This document shows, piece after piece, positions 17,583 to 26,010 of a stretch of 64,000 nucleotides of DNA (the first letter of the stretch is position 1; every line of letters starts with the position of its first letter). Source of the stretch: Synechococcus sp. PCC 7336 (GTDB taxonomy: Bacteria; Cyanobacteriota; Cyanobacteriia; Thermostichales; PCC-7336); contig NZ_CM001776.1 of assembly GCF_000332275.1 (NCBI RefSeq), positions 1,659,268 through 1,723,267 on the forward strand. The letters run 5' to 3'. The position numbers and the translations under genes were made by a program. The notes beneath the pieces are model-generated. The model was not told the DNA's origin and did no database searches. It worked only from the letters and a program-made list of their open reading frames with translations.

Positions 17583-18098
17583 ATGCAATTACCCTCTAAA
17601 ATCCGTCCCTGCCGACAAGCAACCAATGGCTTTACCCTAATTGAACTACTGGCGGTCACTGTTGTCTTGGGAGTCCTCTCAGCCGTCGCAGTCCCAGTGT
17701 TGGCCAACAACATAGAACGGGCTAGAGTTGCTGCGACCGCGAGCGAGATGAAGAGCTTTGCCGATGGCATCTACACGTATGCATTGCTGACGGGAGCCTA
17801 CCCCAACGACTCTCACAATGCGATTCCACCAGGCACTGAAGGATACATCAACGATGTGGCCTTCCTTCAAGATGCTCCCATCGGCGGACGATATAACTGG
17901 GAGGGAACAAATAGTATTTACGACTATGTGGGTGTTGCTCTGGATAATTCCCCTGCCCCGAATAATGTTTTAGTGATGCTCGATGAAGCTCTCGATGACG
18001 GCAACTTAACTAGCGGTCGCTTTAGGAATGATGGTCCTAGCGGACGACCGACATTGATTGTGGAAGAATGCGGTACTGGCCTCGCGCCTGCCTGCTAG
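17583..18098 (+). CDS. Type IV pilin-like / general secretion pseudopilin protein
   Basis: A 171-residue protein with a class III signal: a short basic leader (MQLPSKIRPCRQATNG), the prepilin peptidase site between G and FTLIELL, with Glu at position 5 of the mature protein, and a hydrophobic helix TLIELLAVTVVLGVLSAVAVPVLA. The C-terminal domain is globular, with two late Cys (VEECGTGLAPAC) that could form the pilin disulfide loop. The start at 17583 is chosen because it gives a leader of normal length; an ORF extends 44 codons upstream. It should be assembled into, or help assemble, a type IV pilus or secretion pseudopilus. No other pilus gene is nearby, and a terminator follows at 18138, so it is a single-gene unit. 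Confidence 0.9.
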   Translation: MQLPSKIRPCRQATNGFTLIELLAVTVVLGVLSAVAVPVLANNIERARVAATASEMKSFADGIYTYALLTGAYPNDSHNAIPPGTEGYINDVAFLQDAPIGGRYNWEGTNSIYDYVGVALDNSPAPNNVLVMLDEALDDGNLTSGRFRNDGPSGRPTLIVEECGTGLAPAC

Positions 18099-18137
18099 GC
18101 GAATGATTTGCGACAAAGTCCAGGGATGAAACAGGCA

Positions 18138-18164
18138 AACGGGGCTGATTATTGCCCCGTTTTT
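18138..18164 (+). terminator. Rho-independent terminator after the pilin-like gene
   Basis: AACGGGGC and GCCCCGTT pair around an 8-base loop, followed by TTTT. It lies 40 bases after the pilin stop codon. Confidence 0.88.
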
Positions 18165-18276
18165 CGTGCTTTGGTAGTAGGCTTGACATGAATTGGGGCT
18201 GGCGAGATCGCTTTGGGTCCGGTTTAGACCTGCGGTATTCTGATAGCTCCATCGATTTGCAAGCGAGGAAAGATTC

Positions 18277-19320
18277 TTGAGCACTAGTACTGGGGCGATC
18301 GAGTCAACTACACCATCTCCCGTCACAACTGCGAATCGGACAGAGTTGCAAGAGGAGAAGAACCCACGCTCGCCCCTGCCGGTTTTATTGGTGGGCCACG
18401 GTTCCCGCGATCCGCAGGGTCGTCAGGCCATTCTCGATTTGGCTGCAGCCTACGCTCAATTCGATCTCAGCCGCCCGGTGATTCCTTGCTTTCTCGAATT
18501 GACCGAGCCCACCATTGCCGATGGTGTGGCAGAGTGCGATCGCCTCGGGCTGCACGAAGCTGTTGCACTGCCCGTATTGTTATTTGGGGCGCGTCATAAC
18601 AAATTCGATATCACCAACGAACTCGATGCCCTCCAGCGCCAACATCCCCATATGACCTTCTACTACGGCGCGCCGATGGGGATTTCGACGGACTTATTGG
18701 ATCTGCTGCGGCAGCGCCTCGCACAGGTGGAGGCGGGCCTGCCCCCCTTGCCCAAACAGGACACCGTGTTGCTATTTGTGGGTCGGGGCTCCAGCGACCC
18801 CGAAGCCAATAGCGAAGCCTATAAGTTAGCGCGTCTGTTGTGGGAAGGGTCGGGCTATCGCTCTGTGGAAATCTGCTTTGTGGGTATTACCCACCCTCGC
18901 CTGGAGGCGGGCTTCGATCGCGCCCTCAGCTTCCAACCCAGGCGCATTCTCGTCGTACCTTACTTCCTTTTCACGGGGGTATTGGTGAAGAAAATTCAAG
19001 CGGCAACAGTCGCCCGCGATCGCGCACATCCCGATGTCGAGATGGTCTGCTTGCCAGAATTGGGAATTGCACCTGCAGTACTGCAGTCACTGTACCGACG
19101 CGAGCGGGAAGCGCAGGCGGGCGAAGTCCGCATGAATTGTCACCTGTGCAAATTTCGCATTGCCGCTAGCGAGGCGTTGAGTCCGGGCGCTCTCCACCAC
19201 CATCACAACCTCAGTTCTCACAGCCACGGCCCCCATCGCCACGATTGCGATGGCGAAGCGGTTGTGGATCCATATGCTGCCCCAATTCACTACCATCAAC
19301 GGGTTTGGCAGCTTCCTTAA
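18277..19320 (+). CDS. cbiX: Sirohydrochlorin chelatase CbiX, long form with cysteine motif and His-rich tail
   Basis: The enzyme inserts cobalt (or another metal) into sirohydrochlorin. The 347-residue protein has two homologous halves, each opening with an LLVGHGSRDPQGR or LLFVGRGSSDPEAN motif; the first His (GHGS) and the metal-binding His of FGARHNKFDI are present. The C-terminal 55 residues contain MNCHLCKF (a CxxC pair) and a run of His residues in LHHHHNLSSHSHGPHRHDCD, a tail known in the long CbiX proteins, where it binds metal or an iron-sulfur cluster. The start is a TTG at 18277 with a good GAGGAAAG ribosome-binding site. It is probably co-transcribed with the ArgC-like gene 140 bases downstream, though this is not certain. 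Cobalt versus iron or nickel as substrate is inferred. Confidence 0.92.
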   Translation: MSTSTGAIESTTPSPVTTANRTELQEEKNPRSPLPVLLVGHGSRDPQGRQAILDLAAAYAQFDLSRPVIPCFLELTEPTIADGVAECDRLGLHEAVALPVLLFGARHNKFDITNELDALQRQHPHMTFYYGAPMGISTDLLDLLRQRLAQVEAGLPPLPKQDTVLLFVGRGSSDPEANSEAYKLARLLWEGSGYRSVEICFVGITHPRLEAGFDRALSFQPRRILVVPYFLFTGVLVKKIQAATVARDRAHPDVEMVCLPELGIAPAVLQSLYRREREAQAGEVRMNCHLCKFRIAASEALSPGALHHHHNLSSHSHGPHRHDCDGEAVVDPYAAPIHYHQRVWQLP

Positions 19321-19460
19321 CCCGCCTGGGTGGCGCTAGGGCGATCGCATCGAACGGTATTCGCCAATTGACTGACCGGTTTGTACGAACCTCCAGAACT
19401 ACAGGTTCGTGATAAGACATTAGAGTCTTTACCCAGCCCGTACGCGAGAGGGAAGCAATT

Positions 19461-20516
19461 GTGCCAGAAGGCCAGCTCGATGTCGGTGTTATTGGCACTC
19501 CCGAATACGGCAGCCAGTTACTGCTCGATCGCTTGCGACAACATCCCAGGGTTCGTATTGCCGCAGATCTGACGGATTGGGGAGAAGCAATTTCTGGAAC
19601 GTTTCAACACGACCCGAGCTGGGTACTCGATGCCGCTCTGGCCAATATCGATCGCGATCGCCTTGCAGAACAGTGTCAAGTTCTCTTTCTGGCCCTCCCT
19701 CGCGGTTGCGCGTTGGCCCTCGTCCCCGATCTGCTGCCGCTCGGCTGCCGCATTATCGATTTATCTGCAGATTATCGCCTGCACGATCTCGATCTCTATC
19801 GGACGTGGTACAGCCAGGGGCAATCCCCCAACCCGTCAGTCTGGCTAGCAGAGGAAGATATTCGCCAAACGGCTACCTACGGACTGCCCGAACTGTTTCG
19901 CAGCGCAATCTCCACAGCAACCCTCGTCGCCTGTCCGGGGGAGTTTGCCACGGCTAGCCTTTTGGCGATCGCCCCCCTGTTACGACAGGGATTTATCGAT
20001 CCCGATCGCATCGCAATCGACGCTAAAGCCGGACTGCCCGCGCTCGCAGATCGCGATCGCCCCAAGACTGCCGATCGCCTTTCTGGCATTTGGACCGAGA
20101 GCGTAGGCCAGCATTGTCAGACCCCCGAAATTGAAAGGGTTTGCAGCGATCTGGTCGGTCGAGGCGTAGCCGTACAATTTACTGTTCATCGGGTTCCCAT
20201 CGAACGGGGCTTGCTGGTGACGGTCTACGCCCCCATCCGCGATCCGGGGCTGGTTAACGAAGATTTGCTAACCATCTACAAGGCGTTCTACAAACAATCC
20301 GCCTGGATTGAGTTGTTGCCGAGCGGACAGTTCCCCTACAGCCAGCAGGTGGTGGATACCAATATTTGCTCTGTGGGCCTCACCCTCGATGGCCGAACCA
20401 ATCGCCTGGTGGTACTAGCCACTCTGGACGAGAAGCTCAAGGGAAGCATCGGCCAAGCGATTCAGTGTCTCAATATCGTGGCAGGTTGGGACGAAACTCT
20501 AGGATTGCCACAATAG
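19461..20516 (+). CDS. ArgC-like protein lacking the catalytic cysteine
   Basis: The protein is the length (351) and architecture of N-acetyl-gamma-glutamyl-phosphate reductase, with recognisable segments: VGVIGTPEYGSQLLLDRL, IIDLSADYRLHD, TYGLPELFR, QTPEIERVCSDL, FTVHRVPIERGLLVTVYAP and QCLNIVAGWDETLGLPQ at the end. Yet the active site is changed: where ArgC has CPGCYPTAS, this reads CPGEFATAS, so the nucleophilic cysteine is a glutamate. The SGGGR segment that follows the next Lys-rich loop is replaced by AGLPALADR, and the KHRHTPEI motif by GQHCQTPEI. Such a protein cannot use the normal thioester mechanism. It is intact and free of stops, so it is probably a maintained paralogue, with the true ArgC elsewhere. 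Start is a GTG at 19461 after an AGAGGGA sequence. Confidence 0.85.
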   Translation: MPEGQLDVGVIGTPEYGSQLLLDRLRQHPRVRIAADLTDWGEAISGTFQHDPSWVLDAALANIDRDRLAEQCQVLFLALPRGCALALVPDLLPLGCRIIDLSADYRLHDLDLYRTWYSQGQSPNPSVWLAEEDIRQTATYGLPELFRSAISTATLVACPGEFATASLLAIAPLLRQGFIDPDRIAIDAKAGLPALADRDRPKTADRLSGIWTESVGQHCQTPEIERVCSDLVGRGVAVQFTVHRVPIERGLLVTVYAPIRDPGLVNEDLLTIYKAFYKQSAWIELLPSGQFPYSQQVVDTNICSVGLTLDGRTNRLVVLATLDEKLKGSIGQAIQCLNIVAGWDETLGLPQ

Positions 20517-20573
20517 TCGAGGACTGCTGCGATCGCCCCAAGGCACAAAGTCTCTAGATTGCAAAAGGGATGG

Positions 20574-20810
20574 CTACTGCAGCAGTTCTAGATTCAAAAC
20601 CAGATCTGCCTGTTGATTCACAAGCTCAGTCTGGCTGACAAACGTAAAGTAATCACCGATCAAGAAATGCACAGTCAGAACGCCTGCTGCCGATGCTACC
20701 ACCAACATTCCTGCCAGCATGCGAGAAAATTCCTGACGTTGAACTGCCTGCTCCATCAGAATGAGCGCCCACCAAACCAGGCAAATGATTATCGTCACAG
20801 TGCATATCAT
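20574..20810 (-). CDS. Hypothetical two-span membrane protein
   Basis: A 78-residue frame with two hydrophobic segments (about residues 3-18 and 30-50), separated by a charged MEQAVQRQEF, and a polar C-terminus. I do not recognise it. Convergent with the ArgC-like gene and followed upstream by the repeat cluster at 20911. It is short and could be spurious. Confidence 0.4.
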   Translation of the reverse strand: MICTVTIIICLVWWALILMEQAVQRQEFSRMLAGMLVVASAAGVLTVHFLIGDYFTFVSQTELVNQQADLVLNLELLQ

Positions 20811-20910
20811 TATGTAAATTAATGTAACAAAGACTTTCCGCGATGTCTACCTCTTCTGGGGGATAAGACTGCCAATGTTGCGTCATTTAACCCCTCTTGA
20901 GCGTGAGTTC

Positions 20911-21241
20911 GACTGGCCCCCATCCCCTAACCCCTTCCCCCAAATTTGATGCTGCTGGCGAAATTCATATTCCGAAACATTGGCCATTTGTCTAGATGCC
21001 TGTGGCCCCCTTCCCCTAACCCCTACCCCCAACTTTGGGGGCAGGGGAACAAGGCCCCGTAAGGATTTTCGGCTGTTTCTCCCCTCTCCCAAACTTACGG
21101 CTGACGCCACGCTTCGCGAGGGGAGAGGGGCCGGGGGTGAGGGCAATGCAGAGGACTTGCACCATGCCAATATTTCTAAATGTTAAATTGGCCAGCAGTA
21201 TCAAACTTGGGAGAGGGGCCGGGGGTGAGGGCAATGCAGAG
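20911..21241. repeat. Cluster of G/C-rich interspersed repeats
   Basis: C-rich units begin near 20919 (CCCCATCCCCTAACCCC) and near 21007 (CCCCCTTCCCCTAACCCC), with the opposite-orientation G-rich unit following. A perfect 33-bp direct repeat beginning GGGAGAGGGGCCGGGGGTGA occurs at 21121-21153 and 21209-21241. Open frames through it read LTPGPSPL-like text on one strand, the usual artefact of this cyanobacterial repeat family, so no protein is called. They resemble fragments of MITE-like elements. Confidence 0.7.
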
Positions 21242-21389
21242 TCATCGAACTCAGGTCTCTTGAGGATGCCCGACAGCCCTAGAGGCTTCGGAGCTTCGAG
21301 CGTGCGAAAAGTCGCCTGAAAACAGCTCGAGACGATGGGCAATGTTACGCGCCCATCGTCTTCAGCGGGTGGTAGGTATTGTGGGATGA

Positions 21390-21599
21390 CTAGCGGCGAG
21401 ATTTGAGAGAATCTGCGGCAACCGAGAAGGTATCGGAGATGAGGACTCGGGCTTTGCCTAAAAATAAACTGCCGCGATCGAGCGCGAGGGTGCCCGTTTG
21501 GATAGCGCTATCGGCGGCACGAATGGCTAGTTTTCGGGTCGATCCCCAAAGTTGCTTGCCAGCACTAGTGATGTAACTCTCCACAATCTCACCTCTCAT
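21390..21599 (-). CDS. Hypothetical small protein
   Basis: A 69-residue product starting MRGEIVESYITSAGKQLWGS, rich in Ala, Ser and Arg, without Cys or membrane span. An in-frame ATG at 21620 would add seven residues. I do not recognise it. It is separated from comB upstream by about 90 bases on the same strand and could be its co-transcribed partner. Confidence is low because of its size. Confidence 0.4.
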   Translation of the reverse strand: MRGEIVESYITSAGKQLWGSTRKLAIRAADSAIQTGTLALDRGSLFLGKARVLISDTFSVAADSLKSRR

Positions 21600-21692
21600 T
21601 CGGATAATCGCTAGCGGCATAGGAGCACCTCGACGAGGCTACTCCGGTACTGGCCAGTTGCCTACAGCATAGCGACTGACGCCAGTCTGGGT

Positions 21693-22442
21693 CTAGCTCA
21701 ATGGCTTTGCTCGCACCTGGAGAATACCCGGTTCGCTCTGTCGGGGAACCACATTGAAGCGATCGCGATCGGCACAATAGACCAAATCGGCATCCCGCCC
21801 CAGCGCGAGTAGCCGCTGACCGTGACTGGACAGCCGCAGCAACCCCAACAAATTGTCTTGCCATTGACGGTAAAGGGCGATCGAGGCCACCGTTTCGTCA
21901 TTGGCAGCCTTATAAGAGCCAGATGCCTGCTGCAGGGCAGCACAAATCGCCCCCGAGCAAGCAGTGTCTTCTAGAGCGTAAGCCCCCTGCCAGCCGGAAT
22001 TAACCAGCCAAACTGACTCAAATTGCTGCTGGAGTACCTGCTCCACCACCGCCGATAGATTCACAAAGGCGGCAGTCAGCAACACTGGCGCAGTTTGGAC
22101 GCAGGCCAGGGCGCGGGTACCGTTGGTGGTGCTCATAAAAATGCGCTTTTGAGCGACAGTTTCGGCAGTGTAGTCTAGGGGCGAATTGCCCAAATCGTAT
22201 CCCTCGACGGGCTGGCCCCCTCTTTCGCCCGATCGCAGGCGGCGTTCTTGAGGCCAAGCAGCACTGGCGGCATCTAGATCTGCAAGCTCGGCAACAGCTC
22301 GAACCGCTTCAGCCCCTGCTGCAAATGCCGTTGCAATGGTCGTGGTAGCCCGCAAAACATCCACGACGATCGCACAATCTGGACTTGGATTGCTGGCGAG
22401 GGAAGGAACTTGCTCGGGGGCATGAAAGACAGACAGTTGCAT
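21693..22442 (-). CDS. comB: 2-phosphosulfolactate phosphatase family protein (ComB)
   Basis: ComB-type enzymes remove phosphate from 2-phosphosulfolactate in the coenzyme M route of archaea; cyanobacteria keep the gene without making coenzyme M, so the real substrate here is uncertain. The 249-residue protein has the family signatures IVVDVLRATTTIATAF near the N-terminus, LRSGERGGQPVEGYDLGNSP in the middle, and MSTTNGTRAL. These hold the metal- and phosphate-binding residues. The start is the ATG at 22442. The gene stands alone between the small unknown gene and the helicase. Confidence 0.9.
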   Translation of the reverse strand: MQLSVFHAPEQVPSLASNPSPDCAIVVDVLRATTTIATAFAAGAEAVRAVAELADLDAASAAWPQERRLRSGERGGQPVEGYDLGNSPLDYTAETVAQKRIFMSTTNGTRALACVQTAPVLLTAAFVNLSAVVEQVLQQQFESVWLVNSGWQGAYALEDTACSGAICAALQQASGSYKAANDETVASIALYRQWQDNLLGLLRLSSHGQRLLALGRDADLVYCADRDRFNVVPRQSEPGILQVRAKPLS

Positions 22443-22653
22443 TGCGAGAGGGGATTCACAGCTACAGATACTGTACTGGTTTGTCTGGTTGTATTGGGGT
22501 TACTGCAATCTCCCCTCCATCAAATCAAACGCATGATTAGCACAATCCCTTCTTCTGGGTAAACGCGATATGCCAAGCGCAGTCCAGCTCCAACGTCTCG
22601 TAAATAGACAGGGCCGTCGCACACAGTCCCACATTACCCATGTCGAGCCCCGA

Positions 22654-24369
22654 TTAGTCGTTCCGCTCGGGTCTCGGACGCCTGCTGCGACGGCTGCGGA
22701 ACGAGTTGTTGCGATCGCGTCGATCGCCTCGCCCGCCCGCCCGATCGTCTAGCTTAATCTGAAGTGGCTCGCCACAGACCCGCACTCGCTTGAGTTGTTC
22801 GAAAACTTCCGGTGGCAGGTCAGCCGGCAAGTCCACCACACTAAATGCGTTAAACAAGCGGATCTGGCCGATATTGCGGCTGTCAATCCCGACTTCGTTG
22901 GCGATCGCCCCCACAATATGTTTGGGTGTTGCCCCGCGATCGCGTCCGACTTCAATTCGATAGGTCGCCATGGGGACGTCACTGCGTCGATTTCTACCTG
23001 TTGTCGGTCGAGCCGGACGCTCTCCCTTGCCTGGAAGAACCTCGGGTTCTTTCGGTAGCTGCAGCGGGCGTTCTTTTTGGGCGAGAAAGGCCAAGGCTGC
23101 TGTCACTTTTAGAGCACTGTTCTCGTGCTCGGTTTGGTAGTTGCTGACGAGATCTTCAAAAAATTCTAGATCTTCAGAGGCGATCGTTTCTGCGATCTTG
23201 TCCTTGAAATGGGCAATGCGGCGGGCGGCAATATCCACATTGCTGGGCAGTTGCATCTCCTCAATGCGCTGGCGGGTCACTCGCTCGATTGTCCTTAACA
23301 TACGCCGATCGCGCTGAGAGACAAACAAAATAGCATCCCCCTTGCGACCCGCTCGACCGGTGCGCCCGATGCGGTGAACGTAGGTTTCGGCATCAGACGG
23401 AATATCGTAGTTAATCACGTGACTGATGCGCTCTACATCCAACCCCCGCGCGGCTACATCGGTTGCCACTACAATATCGATCGCCCCCCGTTTCAGTCGT
23501 TCGACCGTTTTTTCCCGCAACGCCTGACTGACATCGCCATTCAACACTGCACTGGCATAGCCAGCCGCCTCTAATTTCTCGGCGATCTCTGCTGTAATCG
23601 TCTTGGTACGACCGAACACGAGTGCCGCATCGAAATCCTCTGCCTCCAGAATGCGAATTAAGGCACTCTGCTTGTGCATGCCTCTCACCTGCCAGTACCG
23701 CTGGGCAATCGTGGAGACTGTTGCTGTCTTCGCCGCAATCTTCACTTCCACCGGATCGCTCAAATGCTGCGCGGCAACCTTGCGGATTGGGGCGGGCATG
23801 GTGGCGGAGAACAAAATCACCTGTCGCCCTGACGGTGCTTGGCGCAGAATGAGTTCCACATCGTCAATAAAGCCCATCCGCAGCATTTCGTCGGCTTCGT
23901 CCAAGACAACGCTGGAGAGGCGATCGAGTTGAAGGGTGCCCCGCTTGAGATGATCGAGCAATCGACCGGGAGTCCCTACCACGACGTGAGCGCCACGGCG
24001 CAATTGCCGAATTTGCAAGCCAATACTTTGTCCGCCATATAGGGTCGCAATCTCGAGGCCAGACAGGTGACGCCCGTAGGATTGCATCGCTTCTGCCACT
24101 TGAATGGCGAGCTCTCGGGTGGGGGCTAAGACAAGGACTTGGGGATAGCGCTGGGACAAATCGAGACGGGTGAGCAGCGGTAGTGAAAAGGCAGCTGTTT
24201 TGCCAGTACCGGTTTGGGCTTGGCCCACTAAATCGCGACCGTCGAGGAGGGGAGGAATACTTTGGGCTTGGATGGGAGATGGCTCTCGATAGCCAATCTC
24301 TTCGATCGCCTGCAAAATGGGAGCTGCAAGGGGGAGCTGAGCAAACTGGATGGCAGTAGCTTGAGACAT
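22654..24369 (-). CDS. deaD: DEAD-box RNA helicase, DeaD/CsdA type with DbpA RNA-binding domain
   Basis: An ATP-dependent RNA helicase of 571 residues, as in cold-shock and ribosome assembly helicases. All core motifs are readable: FAQLPLAAPIL (Q motif region), AQTGTGKT (I), PTRELA (Ia), TPGRLLDHL (Ib), DEADEMLRMGF (II), SATMP (III), VFGRTK (IV), VATDVAARGLD (V) and HRIGRTGRAGR (VI). A linker follows, then the DbpA/CsdA RNA-binding fold (YRIEVGRDRGATPKHIVGAI), and an Arg/Gly-rich tail (RSRRSRRPRPERND). The ORF is open 37 codons further upstream (24480), but the ATG at 24369 directly precedes the conserved core. About 320 bases separate it from the divergent DUF4033 gene, leaving room for a long leader. 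Confidence 0.94.
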   Translation of the reverse strand: MSQATAIQFAQLPLAAPILQAIEEIGYREPSPIQAQSIPPLLDGRDLVGQAQTGTGKTAAFSLPLLTRLDLSQRYPQVLVLAPTRELAIQVAEAMQSYGRHLSGLEIATLYGGQSIGLQIRQLRRGAHVVVGTPGRLLDHLKRGTLQLDRLSSVVLDEADEMLRMGFIDDVELILRQAPSGRQVILFSATMPAPIRKVAAQHLSDPVEVKIAAKTATVSTIAQRYWQVRGMHKQSALIRILEAEDFDAALVFGRTKTITAEIAEKLEAAGYASAVLNGDVSQALREKTVERLKRGAIDIVVATDVAARGLDVERISHVINYDIPSDAETYVHRIGRTGRAGRKGDAILFVSQRDRRMLRTIERVTRQRIEEMQLPSNVDIAARRIAHFKDKIAETIASEDLEFFEDLVSNYQTEHENSALKVTAALAFLAQKERPLQLPKEPEVLPGKGERPARPTTGRNRRSDVPMATYRIEVGRDRGATPKHIVGAIANEVGIDSRNIGQIRLFNAFSVVDLPADLPPEVFEQLKRVRVCGEPLQIKLDDRAGGRGDRRDRNNSFRSRRSRRPRPERND

Positions 24370-24689
24370 AAAGAACCTATGAGTGGATGGGGCGATCGCA
24401 GTGGGCTGTTGAAAGACTGCAGCGATCGCTTCAGTGAATGGATTCGAGGACGTAGCCGCGACCGAGAATCCTACACTCACCCCTCAGCTTTGCTGCGCAC
24501 TCGATTGTTGGGTGCCCGCAAGAGTTTGCAAGCACGAAACCTAACTCTAGCATTTTGTTAAGAAATTTTGCTATATTTCTTCGGTTTTTGCCCAAGTGCG
24601 GGTTTCTTTAGGAAGAATTTTGTGGGATGTAGTCCTACTGAGGCTGAATTGGCCCATTCTGGCCGACACTGAGTAGCAGCGATCGCCGT
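24370..24689. other. Divergent promoter region of the helicase and DUF4033 genes
   Basis: No protein gene is supported. The part at 24560-24610 is A/T-rich on both strands (TATATTTC, TTAAGAAATTTT) and could hold the helicase promoter, leaving a long 5' leader typical of cold-shock helicases. This is a weak inference. HIP1 sites occur near 24392 and 24681. Confidence 0.35.
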
Positions 24690-25391
24690 TTGTGCGAGGT
24701 ACCCCACTTGAAATCGAATATCGATGGTAAATCTGCGGTCCATTCCGATCGGAAAACCGATTATGACGATAGCCCCTTCGACCAACTGTTGATTTGGCTG
24801 TTGTCCCGCAGGATGGCCGAGACGATTGGTCGAGAGACCCACTTGGATGGATACGACGGTTTTGTCGATCTCTCCCAGAAGATCGTGCAGGGGCGCAATG
24901 CCAACGAGCAGAAGCAAGTCGTAATGGGAGTATTGCGATCGCTCGTGCCCGAGGTCGCTCTCCAGGCGATCCGCACGTTTTTCTCTCCCACTCAGTTGGT
25001 TTGCGAACTCAATGCCTGGTCTGCCACGCTGTTATTTGAATGGCTGGTGGGGCCGTGCGAGGTGAAGGAAGTCGAGATTGCAGCGGCAGATGGGTCGGTG
25101 CGGCGACAAAAGAGCGGCGTCCACATCAAAAAATGTCGCTATCTGGAACAAAGTCAATGTGTGGGCATGTGCGTCAACATGTGCAAACTGCCAACCCAAG
25201 ATTTTTTCTACAAAGACTTCGGCATTCCCCTCACCATGACCCCCAATTTTGAGGACATGAGTTGCGAGATGGCGTTCGGCCAACTGCCTGCCGCGATCGA
25301 AGACGATCCCGCCTGCCGCGAGCCTTGTTTGGCCCGTAAATGCGAGATTGCCAACGAGCAGGCCAAGTCTTGTCCGAAATTGCGAGGCTAG
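24690..25391 (+). CDS. DUF4033 protein, related to plant beta-carotene isomerase D27
   Basis: A 233-residue protein with the DUF4033 C-terminal half: KSGVHIKKCRYLEQSQCVGMCVN, then MCKLPTQDFFYKDFGIPL and NFEDMSCEMAFGQLP, followed by a Cys-rich tail (DPACREPCLARKC). Plant D27 is an iron-containing isomerase of 9-trans to 9-cis beta-carotene, the first step in strigolactone synthesis; the several Cys residues here could bind iron. In cyanobacteria the reaction is not settled. The start is a TTG at 24690 and may lie further in; no strong ribosome-binding site is visible. The gene converges on msrB 74 bases away, with a small hairpin between them (25400-25418). Confidence 0.88.
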   Translation: MCEVPHLKSNIDGKSAVHSDRKTDYDDSPFDQLLIWLLSRRMAETIGRETHLDGYDGFVDLSQKIVQGRNANEQKQVVMGVLRSLVPEVALQAIRTFFSPTQLVCELNAWSATLLFEWLVGPCEVKEVEIAAADGSVRRQKSGVHIKKCRYLEQSQCVGMCVNMCKLPTQDFFYKDFGIPLTMTPNFEDMSCEMAFGQLPAAIEDDPACREPCLARKCEIANEQAKSCPKLRG

Positions 25392-25464
25392 AACTTTTCG
25401 AGCTGAGTTTTCCAGCTCAAAGCAGTAGTTCACTGTGTCCCGAAAAGCCTAGCGCCGGACAGAT

Positions 25465-25956
25465 CTAAGCCGGAACAAAGTTTAGTGCTGCCGAGTTGAG
25501 ACAATAGCGCAGTCCCGTTGGCTGCGGACCATCCTTAAAGACGTGCCCCAAATGCCCGCCACAGCGAGCGCAATGGACTTCGGTTCGGGGCACAATTAAC
25601 TTCCAATCGGTCTTCGTGCCGATCGCCTCAGCCGCAATCGGCTGCCAAAAACTCGGCCAGCCGGTACCGCTGCTGTACTTGGCTTCTGAGGAGAACAGAG
25701 GCTGTTGGCAACCCGCACATTTGTACAAGCCCTCGGCTTTGTTGTCGAAATAGGCATTGCGAAAGGGGGGCTCGGTGGCCTCGTGGCGCAAAACTTCGAA
25801 GGCTTCGGGGCTCAAAATGGTCCGCCATTCAGCATCCGTTTTAGTTACCTCGAAAGACTCGCTCGAAGCCTTGGCTGCGCGAGGATTGCCGAACGCGGCA
25901 GACAGTAGGCTGATACTGAGGGCAAGTCCCGATTGGAGCGCATTGCGTCTTTTCAT
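25465..25956 (-). CDS. msrB: Peptide-methionine (R)-S-oxide reductase MsrB, exported
   Basis: The enzyme repairs the R-diastereomer of methionine sulfoxide in proteins. The 163-residue product carries CAGCQQPLF and CARCGGHLGHVF, the two CxxC pairs that bind zinc, and the catalytic cysteine in RYCLNSAAL, as expected for the family. The N-terminus, MKRRNALQSGLALSISLLSA, is a signal peptide with a twin-arginine-like start (RRNALQ), so the enzyme acts outside the cytoplasm or in the thylakoid lumen. It begins 54 bases after the end of msrA, so the two are one operon, giving repair of both stereoisomers in the same compartment. Confidence 0.94.
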   Translation of the reverse strand: MKRRNALQSGLALSISLLSAAFGNPRAAKASSESFEVTKTDAEWRTILSPEAFEVLRHEATEPPFRNAYFDNKAEGLYKCAGCQQPLFSSEAKYSSGTGWPSFWQPIAAEAIGTKTDWKLIVPRTEVHCARCGGHLGHVFKDGPQPTGLRYCLNSAALNFVPA

Positions 25957-26010
25957 GATTCCTACAAATGGTTTTTGGAGAGAACGCGTTGGGTGGAGAG
26001 ATAGTTGGAA

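Noticed and set aside
20883-21342. Protein genes in the repeat cluster
   Set aside because: The frames read LTPGPSPL-type text, a known artefact of this repeat family, and follow the repeats rather than codon rules.
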